Source of the DNA: DASQPR01 sp963797605
GTDB taxonomy: Bacteria > Actinomycetota > Actinomycetes > Mycobacteriales > Micromonosporaceae
Length of the DNA: 64,000 nucleotides
Direction of reading: 5' to 3'
Assembly (NCBI GenBank): GCA_963797605.1
Contig: CAWCPX010000005.1
Location: forward strand, 620,001-684,000
Shown here: positions 44,051 to 53,081 of the stretch, piece after piece
How the letters are laid out: the number at the start of each line of letters is the position of its first letter
How positions within the stretch are numbered: the first letter of the stretch is position 1
Program-made: the position numbers and the translations under genes
Notes under the pieces: generated by a model
The model's input: the letters and a program-made list of their open reading frames with translations, nothing else
What the model was told of the DNA's origin: nothing
The model's database searches: none

Positions 44051-44245
44051 TCAGGTGAGAGCCGGCTCCGGGATGCGGAACAGCTCGTCGGCTTCGTTGA
44101 CCGCAGCCAGAAGCCGGTCGTTGTCGGCGCGCAGGCGCGTGATCTCGAATTCGAGATTGCGAACCTTGGCACGCAACACGGTGACCTCGTCGATGAGGCG
44201 TCGGTCTGACGCGCTACCTACGTGGCCGAAGAGGGCCTTCGCCAT
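44051..44245 (-). CDS. small coiled-coil protein
   Basis: 64 residues, MAKALFGHVGSASDRRLIDEV then a heptad-rich helix (LRAKVRNLEFEITRLRADNDRLLAAV) that looks like a short leucine zipper, ending RIPEPALT. Short proteins of this type starting MAKALxGHVG are common in Actinomycetota; function unknown. Divergent from the PelF-like gene. Confidence 0.75.
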   Translation of the reverse strand: MAKALFGHVGSASDRRLIDEVTVLRAKVRNLEFEITRLRADNDRLLAAVNEADELFRIPEPALT

Positions 44246-44679
44246 ATCTTCTCCTTTGAATGCGCCGCCGGAATGCCAGCAACGCGCGCCCTAAGCATTC
44301 GCGGCCACAGCACAATGCCACCTCCGGAAACTTTGCACCGGGTGGGTCTTCTTCCACCGAGAGGTGCGAGGCACCGGATGTGTGCACGGGCATGGTCGGG
44401 CGCGACTGGCGACATCCCTATCGTCCGCCGTCGACGCGTGACAGTCAAGTTGCGACGTGTCCGATCTGTCAAGAGTTGGCACATCGACGGGCGGTCGAGC
44501 GTTTCCTGGATGAAATGTCGTCCATTAGAGGGTATGTCATACCTGGGACGAGCGTCGCATCTCCACCGATCGGCCAGTACCTCATGACATACCGGACCTA
44601 AAGGTCTTTTGTTCGGTCTCGGCGCGATTCGCGGCGAAGCGTGGCTCGTTGCCCCTTGCGAGTGGTAGGGGGCCCAACA
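44246..44679. other. intergenic region with GGTATGTC-type inverted repeats
   Basis: 434 bases between the coiled-coil gene and the PelF-like gene, no gene supported. It contains the palindrome GGTATGTCATACC (about 44529-44541) and a matching GACATACC arm near 44586-44593, plus a diverged GGCGACATCCCTATCG stretch near 44411 resembling the elements at 30.4-30.7 kb. Confidence 0.55.
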
Positions 44680-46137
44680 GTGCGGATCGCGCTTATCAAC
44701 GACGGAATGTACCCGTACCGGCCGGGAGTCGGCGGGACGTGGTGCCATCGGCTCGTCCGTGGCTTGCCCGAGCACGCGTTTCACCTGGTCGCGGTCACGG
44801 ACGTGACGCCCAGCGCCCCGGTCTACTACCCGCCGACGAACACCCTGACGCTGACCGACATCCCGATCGCCGGGCCGTCAAATTACCCCAAACGGGGCCG
44901 TGAGGCACTGAACCATCGACGACCGGCGACCCACGCGGCGGTGCTCCTGTGCCGGAGCATGCTCGAGGACACACCCCACAGCGTCGCGATGTTCCGTTCG
45001 TCACTCCGGCGCCTCGCGATCGCCGGAACCGACGGCACGCATCCGCTCGGCGGCGTCCCGCTGCACGCCGTGCTGCTCGATGCGTGGAACGCCGCGCACA
45101 ACACGGCCGTCACCCAAGGCGCGACCCCGGCGCGTACGGCTCTGCCGGAACCCACGGCTCGCGACGCTGCCACGGCCGCCCAACTGCTCGAACAGGCGAT
45201 CCGGCCGCTCGCGACACCGATGCCGCTCACCGAACTCAACCATGCGGTCGACGCCGGCCTGTCGGCACTCGTGGCACTCGCGGCGAAGTGGCGTACGGGT
45301 ACGCCGTTCGTCCTCACCGAGCACGACTCCTACCTTCAGGCACCACTTCTGGATCGGACCGCCGGCCGGCCCGCCGTCCGTGCCGTGCTGCTTCGGTTCT
45401 TCCGTGCGCTGTCGCGGCTCGCGTACACGGAAGCATCGAAGATCGTCGTGACTTCCGAGCCGATGCGCCGATGGGTGCTCGACCACAACGCCGACCGCGA
45501 ACGGGTGTCGCTCGTGCCTTACGGCGTCGATCCGCACAGTTGCCCGACGGTGCGAGGCGAGCCGGCCGAACCGATCCTCACGTGGCTCGGTCCGGAGCGT
45601 GACCTGGCCACGATGCTCGCCGCGCTGTCGATCGTGCGGGCCAGCGAACCGGGGGTACGGATGATCGTCGCCGGCCCGGCCGCCCCGGTGGACCGGGCGA
45701 ACGCCGAGGCCGTCAACTTCCTCGGACCCGTCACGCACCGGCGATCGGCGTACGCGACCGGGCAGGTCGTCGTCATCTCCAGCGCCGACCCGTCGATGCC
45801 GTACGCGCTGATCGAATCGATGATGTGCGGACGCCCGACGATCTGCGTCGATGACGGCGCGCTCGCCCCGATGGCAGGCCTGGGCGCGATGATCGTGCCC
45901 CCCGGCGACCCGGGCGCCCTGGCCGAGGCGTGCGTCACGTTGCTCGGCTCCCCCGACCGTCGGCGGCAGATGTCGATGGCGGCGGCACAGCGCGCGCGGA
46001 ACCTGTTCGGGCTGCGGATGATGATCGACCGGTTCCGGGACCTCTACGAACTCGCCTCGCACGACACGTCGGCGCCGACCGAGCGGCTCGTGCCGGTGCG
46101 GCCCTCCACCGACGCGGTCGCGTCCATCGGGCTATGA
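44680..46137 (+). CDS. PelF-like glycosyltransferase (DUF3492 plus GT4)
   Basis: 485 residues from GTG 44680 (VRIALINDGMYPYRPGVGGTW). The N-terminal part has the DUF3492 pattern of Pel exopolysaccharide transferase PelF: GGTWCHRLVRGLPEH, then KRGREALNHRRPATHAAVLL, and TPFVLTEHDSYL. The C-terminal GT4 donor domain shows EASKIVVTSEPMRRW, VPYGVD, and the E-x7-E region MPYALIESMMCGRPTI. PelF uses a UDP-sugar to build Pel polymer in other bacteria. The stop overlaps the next start (ATGA), so it is coupled to a GH114 lipoprotein. No pelG-like transporter is nearby. Confidence 0.85.
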   Translation: MRIALINDGMYPYRPGVGGTWCHRLVRGLPEHAFHLVAVTDVTPSAPVYYPPTNTLTLTDIPIAGPSNYPKRGREALNHRRPATHAAVLLCRSMLEDTPHSVAMFRSSLRRLAIAGTDGTHPLGGVPLHAVLLDAWNAAHNTAVTQGATPARTALPEPTARDAATAAQLLEQAIRPLATPMPLTELNHAVDAGLSALVALAAKWRTGTPFVLTEHDSYLQAPLLDRTAGRPAVRAVLLRFFRALSRLAYTEASKIVVTSEPMRRWVLDHNADRERVSLVPYGVDPHSCPTVRGEPAEPILTWLGPERDLATMLAALSIVRASEPGVRMIVAGPAAPVDRANAEAVNFLGPVTHRRSAYATGQVVVISSADPSMPYALIESMMCGRPTICVDDGALAPMAGLGAMIVPPGDPGALAEACVTLLGSPDRRRQMSMAAAQRARNLFGLRMMIDRFRDLYELASHDTSAPTERLVPVRPSTDAVASIGL

Positions 46138-46958
46138 ACCGCCGCCGCTGGGGCCGGTTGACCGGCGCGATCGTCGCGATCTCGCTGCTGGCCGGATGCA
46201 CCTCGAACAGTTCGCTACGGTCGTTCCCGTCGGTGGCCTCCGGGCAGGCGAGCGCGGGTGACCGCAATTGGGAACCGCGCGCCGGCCTGCGCTGGCAGAT
46301 CCAGCTCACGGGCGACTTCCGGACCAACGCGACCGCGAACGTCTACGACCTGGACGCCTACCGCACCGCCGAGCAGACGGTCACCGAGTTGCACGCGCTC
46401 GGCCGGCAGACGATGTGCCATCTTGACGTCGGCGTGAGCGACCTGACCGTGCCGGACGCCGGCCGGCTGCGTGGTCCGGTGCTGGGCACGACCGCCGGAC
46501 CGGGGCTGCGCTGGCTCGACATCCGGCGATGGGCCGACATCGGACCGGTGCTCGCCGATCGGGTCGCGCTCTGCCACGGCAAGGGCTTCGACGCCGTCGA
46601 CGCCGATTACGGGTACGGGTACGCCGCCGAGACCGGCTTCCCGCTCACAGCTTCTGACCAGGTCGCGTACGACCGGAAGGTGGCCGACCTGGTGCACTCG
46701 CTCGGGATGGCGGTCACCGTGCGTACTCCCCCGGCGCTCGCGGCCCAGATCGAACCGCTCGTCGACTTCACCGTCGTGAACGACTGTTTCCGCAGCGCCA
46801 GTTGCCACGACTATTTCGTCTACATCGACGCGAACAAGGCCGTCTTCGATGTGGAGACCGATCCCGGCCCGAGCTTCTGTTCGCTGGCGCGTGCCTACGG
46901 TTTCACGGCGATCCGCAAGAACGACAGCCTGGACGCCTACGTGCAGTCATGCGTCTAA
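46134..46958 (+). CDS. GH114-type lipoprotein (endo-alpha-1,4-polygalactosaminidase family)
   Basis: 274 residues with a lipoprotein signal: basic start MNRRRWGRLTG, hydrophobic core, lipobox LAGC (Cys 21). The body is a TIM-barrel glycoside hydrolase of the GH114/Spherulin-4-like group: WQIQLTGDF, NVYDLDAY, MCHLDVGVSD, LDIRRWADIGPVLADRVALCHGKGFDAVDADYGYGY (catalytic Asp region), VVNDCF. GH114 enzymes cleave galactosamine polymers, and a GH114-like domain is part of PelA. Coupled by overlap to the PelF-like gene. Confidence 0.85.
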   Translation: MNRRRWGRLTGAIVAISLLAGCTSNSSLRSFPSVASGQASAGDRNWEPRAGLRWQIQLTGDFRTNATANVYDLDAYRTAEQTVTELHALGRQTMCHLDVGVSDLTVPDAGRLRGPVLGTTAGPGLRWLDIRRWADIGPVLADRVALCHGKGFDAVDADYGYGYAAETGFPLTASDQVAYDRKVADLVHSLGMAVTVRTPPALAAQIEPLVDFTVVNDCFRSASCHDYFVYIDANKAVFDVETDPGPSFCSLARAYGFTAIRKNDSLDAYVQSCV

Positions 46959-46990
46959 GGCGGCAGCCGAGGGCCGCCCGCCGAGGGCCG

Positions 46991-47113
46991 CCCGATTTGC
47001 CGCGTGTCGACACGCGGATCCTCGGATTTCCGACGCCACTGTCGTCGGTAGGCCGCCGAAACAACCGTGACGTCCGAAATCCGAACCGACCGGCGTGTCG
47101 CCCAAGCGTGTCG
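46991..47113 (-). repeat. MITE-like palindromic element, copy 1
   Basis: About 123 bases; its reverse strand aligns with the elements at 60271-60400 and 60607-60737: it starts CGACACGCTTGGGCGACACG, has TCGGATTTCGGACGTCA in the middle and ends CGCGTGTCGACACGCGG. More diverged than the other two, which are nearly identical. Ends are inverted (CGACACGCC / GGCGTGTCG). Confidence 0.7.
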
Positions 47114-47280
47114 TGCGCGGAGCGCGCGGCGTGCGCGGCGCGTGGGGCGTGCGGGGAGCGCGCGGCGTGCGGGGAGCGCGCGGCGTGCGGGGACGCGCGC
47201 GGCGTGCGGGGGCGTGCGCGGCGTGCGGGGAGCGTGCGGCGTGCGGGGAGCGTGGGGCGTGCGGGGAGCGTGGGGAGCGA
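47106..47280. repeat. imperfect 18-bp tandem repeat
   Basis: GCGTGCGGGGAGCGCGCG and variants (GTGGG or GTGCG replacing GCGCG) follow one another for about 170 bases up to the mutM 3' end. Pure G/C with strong strand bias (G-rich on plus), so slippage and G-quadruplex formation are possible. Confidence 0.8.
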
Positions 47281-47291
47281 CCGAATACCGG

Positions 47292-48136
47292 TTACCGCGG
47301 TCGCGGCTGGCACTTCGGGCAGGAGTAACTCGATCGGTTCATGAAGGACTCGCGCCGGATCGGGGAGCCGCACCTCGCACAGGGCTCCCCCTCCCGCCCG
47401 TACGCGTTCAGTGACCGGTCGAAGTAGCCGCTCTCGCCGTTGACGTTGACGTACAGCGCGTCGAAACTCGTGCCACCCGCCGTCAGCGCCTCGCCGAGCA
47501 CCTCGCGGACGTGTGCCAGCAACCGTCGCACGGCCGGAGCCGTCAGCGCGTCGGTCTGCCGGGCGCCGTGCAGCTTCGCCCGCCACAGCGCCTCGTCGGC
47601 GTAGATGTTGCCGACGCCGGAGATCAGCGACTGGTCGAGGAGCGCCCGCTTGATCTCGATGTGCCGCCGTCGCAGCGCGCCACGAACGCCTCGTCGTCGA
47701 ACGAGCGGGTCGATCGGGTCGCGGGCGATGTGCGCGATCTCGCCCGGCAACTCGGCGCCGCCGGCGGAGAGGGAGAGGCCGCCGAACGTGCGCTGATCGA
47801 TGAACCGCAACTGCGGGGCGCCGATCGCGGAACGCGAACCGGACCCGCAAGTGGTTCTCGTCGTCGACCCCGGGGCGGACCAACCGGAACTGGCCGGACA
47901 TGCCCAGGTGGGCGAGCACCGCGTCGCCGTCGTCGAGCGGCAGCCAGAGGTATTTGCCGCGGCGGCGGGCGTCGGTGAAGCGCCGGTCCCCAGGGCGGCG
48001 TCGAAGTGCGACTCCCCCGCGGCGTGCCGCCGGATCGCGCGCGGGTGCAGCACCTCGACGCTTTTCGATCGCGCCGCATCATGGCATGGTCGGCGAGACC
48101 GTGACGGACCGTCTCGACTTCGGGCAATTCGGGCAT
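47292..48136 (-). CDS. mutM: formamidopyrimidine-DNA glycosylase (Fpg/MutM), multiple frameshifts
   Basis: Removes 8-oxoguanine. Starts ATG 48136 with MPELPEVETVRHGL, so the catalytic Pro2 and Glu3 are present. Further pieces in other frames: AHLGMSGQFRL, LRFIDQRTFGGLSL, DQSLISGVGNIYADEALWRAK (the H2TH region) and the C-terminal zinc finger CARCGSPIRR ... YSCPKC. Ends at 47292. About five frame breaks in 845 bases while every motif is intact points to sequencing errors. Confidence 0.85.
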
Positions 48137-48150
48137 GCAGCTCCCCGCGT

Positions 48151-49428
48151 TCAGATCGCGTAACGGCCAAACAGTGATCATGTATGCGCCGTACCAGAGG
48201 CCGAACGCCGCATAGGCGACTAACCATAGCCACGCACTCGTGGCCGCGCACGGCCGGCCGCGAGCGCGGCCGGGACCAAGATCAACAGCACTGGGACCAG
48301 CAGCCGCGGCTTCGAATGGAAGAAACCGGCCTGGCCGACGACGAGAACGAACGAGATCATGCCGTAGATCGTCAGCGGCCACCAGCCCGACGGCGCAGAT
48401 GCGATGATCAGCGCGACACGTCGCCGCGATCAGGAGCGAGCCACGCTCGTGCCGACCCAGCCGTCGTCGGAGCGAAGGGTGGTCGATCACGAAGTTCCAG
48501 ACGATTGCGGCCGAAGTCGAACTTCGTGCCCCAGCCGGCGGTCCTGGATCTTGAACCAGGCGCGCATGTCACCGACGCGAAAGCCCACCCAGGCGATGTA
48601 ACTAGGTACCGCGGCGAGCGCGATCGGCGAGCCGACGATTGCGCTGGTGATTTCCCGCGGCGACGGACGCGGATCGCCGCGGAAGATGCGCATCCCGAGG
48701 CTGCGAACCGTCAACGCCACTGCCACCGCCGCGCCGGTCGGGCGGGTCAGACCGGCAGCGACCCCCAGCGCGCCTGCCACCAGCCACCGACGGTCATGTG
48801 TGGCCAGGAGCGTTCCGGCAACCAGCGCCACGAACAGCGATTCGCTGTAACCCATCGACAGCACCACCGACATGGGCTGAGCACAGAAGAGGGCGACCAG
48901 GGCGTAGCCGATCGGCGCGGATGTCGACGAGCCGAAGAGCCGCCGGGCGAGGACGAAACAGCAACACCGCCGCGAACGCGCCGGCGATCCACGAAACCGT
49001 CAGCGCAGAGGCGCCGTAGCTGAGGCCGATCGCGTGCCCGGCCCTGATCAACACGGGTACAGGGGGAAGAAAGCCAGCTGACTGGCGGTCAGATGACCGG
49101 CCGAGTCATAGGTGAACGCGTGCGGGTAGCCCTCCTGCGCCACCCGGACGAACCATCCTGAGTCCCAGCTGAGCAAACGCTGGTAGACGGTGGACCCGGC
49201 CGGGTTCAGCCACGCAATGACGCCGACCTGGATGACGCGTGTGGCGGTGTAGATCAACAGCGGCACGCCGAGCCAGTAATGCCACGTTGTCGACGTTGGC
49301 CGACGGTCGGGATGGGTCGCGTCGGAAGTCTGCTGTTCGGCGCCGGTTAGCGCACCTGCTTGCGCACCGCCTCGCGCGCCCGGGACCGCCGCCACAGCCG
49401 GCGTTTCGTGGCGCCCGGTCTCTGTCAC
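48151..49428 (-). CDS. PIG-V-like membrane mannosyltransferase, multiple frameshifts
   Basis: Start ATG 49428 (MTETGRHETPAV). After a cytosolic leader comes YWLGVPLLIYTATRVIQVGVI, then LLSWDSGWFVRVAQEGYP and FFPLYP, and in a later frame GYSESLFVALVAGTLLATHDRRW and AGLTRPTGAAVAVAL. These match the PIG-V/mannosyltransferase family of multi-span enzymes using polyprenyl-phosphate mannose. Near the end, one extra T gives WPLRDL instead of WPYAI and a stop at 48151. At least four frame breaks. Function in lipoglycan or protein glycosylation is inferred from family only. Confidence 0.7.
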
Positions 49429-49443
49429 GCTTTTCCCCTGCGC

Positions 49444-50164
49444 TCAGGCTTGCCCGTCGGCCTTCTCCGGATCGCACAGTTGCTGCCACGCCGCCTCGGC
49501 GGCTCGCTGCTCGGCCTCTTTCTTGCTGCCGCCGTCGACCCCTCCGTACATGTTGCCGCCAACGACCGCCCAAGCGGTGAACGTCTTGGCATGGTCGGGA
49601 CCTGAGTCTTCGATCCGGTACTCCGGAACGCCCAGTCCGAGGTTGGCGGTCAACTCCTGGAGCGATGTCTTCCAGTCAAGCCCGGCGCCTCGGCGAGGCG
49701 CGTCGTCCATCAGCGGGTCGAACAGGCGCAGGATGACGTCGGTGGACTCGGGCAACCCGTACTGGAGGTAGATGGCGCCGAGCAGCGCCTCCAGCGTGTC
49801 CGCGAGGATGCTCGACTTGTCGCGGCCACCGGTCGTCTCCTCGCCCTTGCCGAGCAGCAGGTGCGACGCCCAGTCCGCCAGGGCCGAGGCCACGTGCCAC
49901 CTGGGCGAGCGCGCGCATGTTCACCACGCTTGCGCGAAGTTTGGCGAGCTGGCCCTCGGGCAGATCGGGATGGCGGTGGTAGAGCGCGGCGGTGACCACC
50001 ACACTGAGCACCGAGTCACCGAGGAACTCGAGGCGCTCGTTCGTCGGCACGTTGCCGTTCTCGTACGAGTACGAGCGGTGGGTCAATGCACGTTCCAGCA
50101 ACGAGTCTTCGATGCGTACGCCGACGGCCGCCTCCAGCAGCGTGCGCGCGGGGCGGCCCTTCAT
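49444..50164 (-). CDS. rnc: ribonuclease III, one frameshift
   Basis: Cleaves double-stranded RNA in rRNA maturation. From ATG 50164 (MKGRPARTLLEAAVGVRI). The signature NERLEFLGDSVLSVV is in the N-terminal part, and DTLEALLGAIYLQYG is in the second part after a frame break near 49890 between ALAQVARG and ADWASHLLLGKGEE. The C-terminal dsRBD begins DWKTSLQELTANLGLGVPEYRI and ends QQLCDPEKADGQA. Order mutM...rnc-rpmF-yceD is conserved in Actinomycetota. Confidence 0.92.
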
Positions 50165-50338
50165 CGAAACTCCTGTGGTCGATCTGGATTGGCGGTTGCG
50201 CGCCAATAACCTCGCCCGCCACAACGTGTGGCTGAGCGAGGTTTCGGCTCACGACTGCGTTCGGCGCCGCAGCCTGTGCCGCACAGCAGCGGCGCTGCGG
50301 CTCGCGCTCGCGTCGAGGTCACTCCGGCCGAACCTGGA

Positions 50339-50510
50339 TCAGACCTCGATGACCTGGCGGCCGTTGTAGGTGCCGCAGACCTGCACGCCGCGTGCGGCAG
50401 CTTCGGCGACTTGCAGTGCGGGCAAGCGACCGTCGCGACCACCGTGGCCTTCCAGTTGGCCCGGCGGGCCGGGTGTTGCTCCGCGACATCTTCCGCTTGG
50501 GGACGGCCAC
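50339..50510 (-). CDS. rpmF: 50S ribosomal protein L32, frameshifted
   Basis: Starts ATG 50510 with MAVPKRKMSRSNTR, unmistakably L32. Continues in two other frames as VATVACPHCKSPKLPHAACRS and GTYNGRQVIEV, with the four-Cys zinc ribbon CPHC and CRSC. Two breaks lie near 50460 and 50395. Normal length about 57 residues. Between yceD and rnc as expected. Confidence 0.9.
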
Positions 50511-50528
50511 GCTACTTACTCCTAAATG

Positions 50529-51109
50529 TCAGTTCGCTCGGTCGGGTCGTTGTCGAGCTGACTTGCTCGCAAGTCCAGCGTGCTCAATGCGGCCCAACGC
50601 GAGTCGACCTGCGTCGTGGCTGTGGTCAGCCGGCAGATCATCCCACGCCACCCCGCAGTCGGGGCACAACCCTGGGCAGTCCTCCCGGCACAGCGGGTTG
50701 ACCGGTAGCGCGAGCACCACCGCGTCACGGACCGCCGGCTCCAGGTCGATCAGATCGTCCTGAATCCGGCCGACCTCGTCTTCCTCGGTCGTCTCGTCCG
50801 TGGTGCTGTGCGCGTATGCGTACAGCTCCGCGATGGCAACGGTGAGTGCGTCGCTGATCGCGCGCAGGCACCGCCCGCACTCCCCGACCAGCGGGACGGT
50901 CACATCACCGGAGACGTAAACGCCTTCGGAGACCGACTGCATCCGCAGGTCGAGCGTGAGGTCGGCGCCTTGCGGCACGCGAGATCAGCTCCAGACCAAG
51001 ATCAGCCGGTGCCGGCACGACCCGTTTCAGCTCACGCATCGACACCGGGACTGCGCGGCAGGTCTCTCGTGTCGAGGACAAGCGGCGCCCGGGCGTCGAG
51101 GTGGTTCAC
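50529..51109 (-). CDS. YceD/DUF177 family protein, frameshifted
   Basis: Conserved partner of rpmF; linked to 23S rRNA accumulation in some bacteria and plants. The GTG at 51109 gives VNHLDARAPLVLDTRDLPR, then after a break MRELKRVVPAPADLGLELI, and after an inserted T near 50985 VPQGADLTLDLRMQSVSEGVYVSGDVTVPLVGECGRCL. Metal-binding-like cysteines are CGRC and CREDCPGLCPDCG in the main open frame ending at 50529. Two frame breaks. Confidence 0.85.
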
Positions 51110-51229
51110 AGGATGTATGATCGCGCATCGTTCTCACTCCGGCCTGGAAGGGCCGCAAAAAGGTTACCCGAGGCAGCGGCATCGCGTCGAATCGCCCCGC
51201 GCGTTCGCGTGACGCTCAACTGTACAAGA

Positions 51230-51726
51230 TCAGAACGGCAACGGCCGCTCGTCGATCTCCGCCGGCGAACGTGCCGATCTCGCGCAGCGCGTGCATCTTG
51301 TCCCGGCCGCGCTCGATCGAGGCCAGCGAACGGGTCAGGAACTGCTCGAAGTTGGCCAGCGCGGTGTCGACGTAATCGTCGACCTCCTCGCGCAAGCCGC
51401 TGCGCCTCGGCGCGGGCATCGGAGATCAGGCGGTTGGCCTCGTGCTCAGCGGAGACGGTGATCTCGTTCACCGAGACCAGGCGTGCGTGTTCCGCCTCAC
51501 CCTCCATGATGATCCGGTCGGCTTCGCGCTTGCCCGCGTCCAGGATCTTGTCGCGCTCGTCGAGCAGGGCGCACGGCGCGGCGCATCTCGCCGGCAACTC
51601 GCTGCGCAACTGATCGAGGAGGCCAATGATCTCCGCCCGGTCCAGGATGCAGTTGCGCGACATCGGCACCGAACGGGCGCCTTCCACCATCGCAATGATC
51701 TCGTCGATGCGGTCGAGCGGGTCCAC
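51230..51726 (-). CDS. sepIVA: DivIVA-like septation protein SepIVA, frameshifted
   Basis: GTG start at 51726 (VDPLDRIDEIIAMVEGARSVPMS). Coiled-coil body with LLDERDKILDAGKREADRIIMEGEAEHARLVS, then REEVDDYVDTALANFEQFLTRSLASIERGRDKM in another frame and finally EIGTFAG followed by EIDERPLPF with a TGA at 51230 after correcting one base. M. tuberculosis Rv2927c (SepIVA), required for division and polar growth, sits in the same place next to the YceD gene. About three frame breaks. Confidence 0.8.
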
Positions 51727-51945
51727 CGAGCATCTCCTGTCGCTGTCGTACACGCGAGGTCATCATGCGCGACCGACGCCATGTTGGCGCCTCGGGCACG
51801 CCGAGGGACTGCATCTGTTCAGGTGTGCCGAGGCGAGGACTCGCCCACATCACACTCGGCGAGACGATCATGAGGTCTCGCGTCGGCATAGACCGTCCGA
51901 ACCGGCACGAAATCCGTCCGGCGGGCCTCCGACGGGTCACCAGGT

Positions 51946-52518
51946 TTAGCGCAGATGGTCGGCCGAGCGTCGGCTCCGGTCCGACCATCGCGCAGCCGTC
52001 AGAAGCCGCTCGACGACCAGCGGCGGCACGTGCGGCGGACACGTCGCCGCCCCATTTCGCCACGTCCTTGATAAGGCTGGAGGACAGGAACGAGTACAGC
52101 GGATTGGTCGGCATGAACAGCGTCTCCAGGCCGCGAGAGCCCGTAGTTCATCTGCGCCATCTTCAACTCGTAGTCGAAGTCGGTGACCGCCCGCAGGCCC
52201 TTCACCACAACTGACGACGCCTTCGGCCCGGCAGAAGTCGACCAGCAGGCCCTGGAACGACGCGATGCGGACGTTCGGCGAGGTCAGCGGTGACCGCTTC
52301 AAGCATCTCGATCCGCTCCTCGTGCGTGAACAGCCCGCTCTTGGACTGGTTGACCAGCACCGCGACGATCACCTCGTCGTAGAGCGGGCTGGCCCGGCCG
52401 AAGATGTCCAGGTGCCCGTTGGTGACCGGATCGAAGGATCCCGGGCAGACGACCCGGCGGGGTTTCGCGGGGCCGTCTACGCTGCCGGCCCGTCCTGCTG
52501 GGGTTCGCTCGTGTTCAC
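51946..52518 (-). CDS. coaD: phosphopantetheine adenylyltransferase CoaD, multiple frameshifts
   Basis: Penultimate step of coenzyme A synthesis. The nucleotidyltransferase motif is clear in RRVVCPGSFDPVTNGHLDIFGRA (with the HxGH-type NGHLD), followed by VIVAVLVNQSKSGLFTHEERIEML. Other frames give VKGLRAVTDFDYELKMAQMNY and PTNPLYSFLSSSLIKDVAKWGGDVS, both family motifs. The GTG at 52518 overlaps the rsmD TGA (GTGA), but one break is needed before the PRRVVCPG segment. The C-terminal end is uncertain. About four breaks. Confidence 0.85.
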
Positions 52519-53081
52519 GATCGGCGACCGTACCAAAGGATGGTCTCTCCGTAACGCCGAGCGCGCTCACCAGTGACTCCATCCGACCCAGGCCGGCTCC
52601 GGCGAGCGCTTGGACCGCTCCACGATGACCACGGCATCGTCGGCCAGCCAGCCGTTCGCCATGAGCGACTTGAGCACCGCGCCGACCTCGCTTCCCCGAG
52701 CGCGTACGGCGGGTCGGCGAACACCACATCGTACGGATCACCCGAGCGGCCCGTCCGGCCAGCGTCGTCTCGACCCGTCCAGCGGAGATCGTCGCGACTC
52801 CCGTGACGCCGAGCGCGTTGACGTTAGCCCGCAGCACCCGGCCCGCCTTCTGGTCCGACTCGACCAGCAGCACGTGGTCTGCGCCACGGGACGCGGCTTC
52901 CAGGCCGACCGCGCCGCTGCCGGCGTACAGGTCGAGGAACCGGCGACCGTAGATGAGCGTTGGCCGTGTCGAGCGAGCTGAACAGCGCTTCGCGTACACG
53001 GTCGGATGTGGGCCGCGTGTCGGCGCCGTCCGGCGTGGCGAGCTTCCGGCCCCCGTACGTGCCGGCGATGATCCGAGTCAT
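52515..53081 (-). CDS. rsmD: 16S rRNA (guanine(966)-N2)-methyltransferase RsmD, multiple frameshifts
   Basis: Start ATG 53081 (MTRIIAGTYGGRKLATPDG), overlapping the recG stop. TRPTSDRVREALFSSLD is followed in a second frame by FLDLYAGSGAVGLEAASRGADHVLLVESD, the SAM-binding motif I region, and in a third by VFADPPYAL, the DPPY catalytic motif. Ends YGETILWYGRRS at 52515. At least three breaks. recG-rsmD-coaD order is conserved in Actinomycetota. Confidence 0.88.

Larger units (their letters stand above)
46959..47291. repeat. repeat-filled gap downstream of the GH114 gene and mutM
   Basis: Contains one inverted copy of the MITE-like element (46991-47113) and then about 170 bases of an imperfect 18-bp repeat built on GCGTGCGGGGAGC (47106-47280). 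No gene supported between the convergent GH114 and mutM ends. Confidence 0.75.

Noticed and set aside
47106..47344. Open frame reading repeated RRAGSVRRAGS-like sequence
   Set aside because: Product of the 18-bp G-rich repeat; period of 18 keeps frames open by chance.
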